DNA of 7,171 bases from Planctomycetota bacterium (lineage in GTDB: Bacteria > Planctomycetota > UBA1135). Below, piece by piece: positions 7,072 through 7,171 of this stretch. Position 1 is the stretch's first letter, and each line of letters starts with the position of its first letter. Location: assembly GCA_027021325.1 (NCBI GenBank), contig JALUUN010000561.1:1-7171 (forward strand), in the 5' to 3' direction. The notes beneath the pieces are model-generated. The model worked only from the letters and a program-made list of their open reading frames with translations, had not been told where the DNA came from and did no database searches. The position numbers and the translations under genes are program-made.

Positions 7072-7155
7072 TCACTGGGGTGCGGCGAAGGCCGGGGCGC
7101 CGGTGAAGACGGTGGCGGTCAGGAAACCGACGGCGACGAAAAGCCTGGCGGGCAT
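7072..7155 (-). pseudogene. Signal-peptide ORF ending in an in-frame TGA (5' end of the thioredoxin-like gene)
   Basis: A 27-codon frame from the ATG at 7155 to TGA at 7074-7072. The peptide begins MPARLFVAVGFL and ends GAPAFAAPQ. It has a short positive n-region, a hydrophobic core and an AFA-A type signal peptidase I site, a textbook export signal with nothing to export. The ATG is exactly 96 codons upstream of the Met at 6867 and in the same phase, and the frame stays open after the TGA. This strongly suggests one gene interrupted by a nonsense codon or a sequence error. Only a weak GGAA precedes the ATG. A TAG at 7170-7168, at the window edge, might be the stop of a further upstream operon gene. 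Confidence 0.7.
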
Positions 7156-7171
7156 GGCAGTTCCGGGCTAG

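Noticed and set aside
7168..7170. TAG on the minus strand at the right edge, a possible stop of an upstream gene
   Set aside because: Its spacing before the ATG at 7155 would fit the operon pattern, but no coding sequence is visible beyond it in the window, so it cannot be supported.

Overview
This is a very GC-rich, densely coding window in which every supportable gene lies on the minus strand, reading from right (about 7155) to left (75). The protein families suggest a member of the Planctomycetota, or less likely another PVC-superphylum phylum. The main evidence is a large secreted protein with a PVC-type beta-propeller, a 'Pirellula/Verrucomicrobium-type' c-type cytochrome domain and a C-terminal DUF1080 (3-keto-disaccharide hydrolase) domain. 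These combinations are characteristic of that group. The assignment is inferred from domain families only, not from a phylogenetic marker.

Layout in order of transcription. (1) 7155-6169: a secreted thioredoxin-like protein with a CxxC motif and a C-terminal coiled coil. Its signal peptide and Ala/Pro-rich linker are separated from each other by an in-frame TGA at 7074-7072. (2) 6161-4908: a secreted protein resembling gluzincin/DUF1570-type metallopeptidases, whose HExxH motif has degenerated to FNVTH. (3) 4897-1580: the 1105-residue propeller/cytochrome c/DUF1080 fusion. (4) 1576-779: a dimethylarginine dimethylaminohydrolase-like enzyme with all recognisable active-site motifs. (5) 782-75: a stand-alone class I glutamine amidotransferase with an intact Cys-His-Glu triad.

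The gaps between successive genes are 7, 10, 3 and -4 nt, so they almost certainly form one operon. Its promoter must lie at or beyond the right edge of the window. The first three proteins look exported and the last two cytosolic. A reasonable but unproven reading is an envelope module for oxidising and cleaving a carbohydrate, co-transcribed with a small nitrogen-metabolism pair acting on methylated guanidino compounds and glutamine-type amides.

No RNA genes, CRISPR arrays, insertion sequences or clear terminators were seen. The very long plus-strand open frames, one above 4 kb, are antisense shadows produced by the high GC content. No gap longer than 300 bases lacks a gene.
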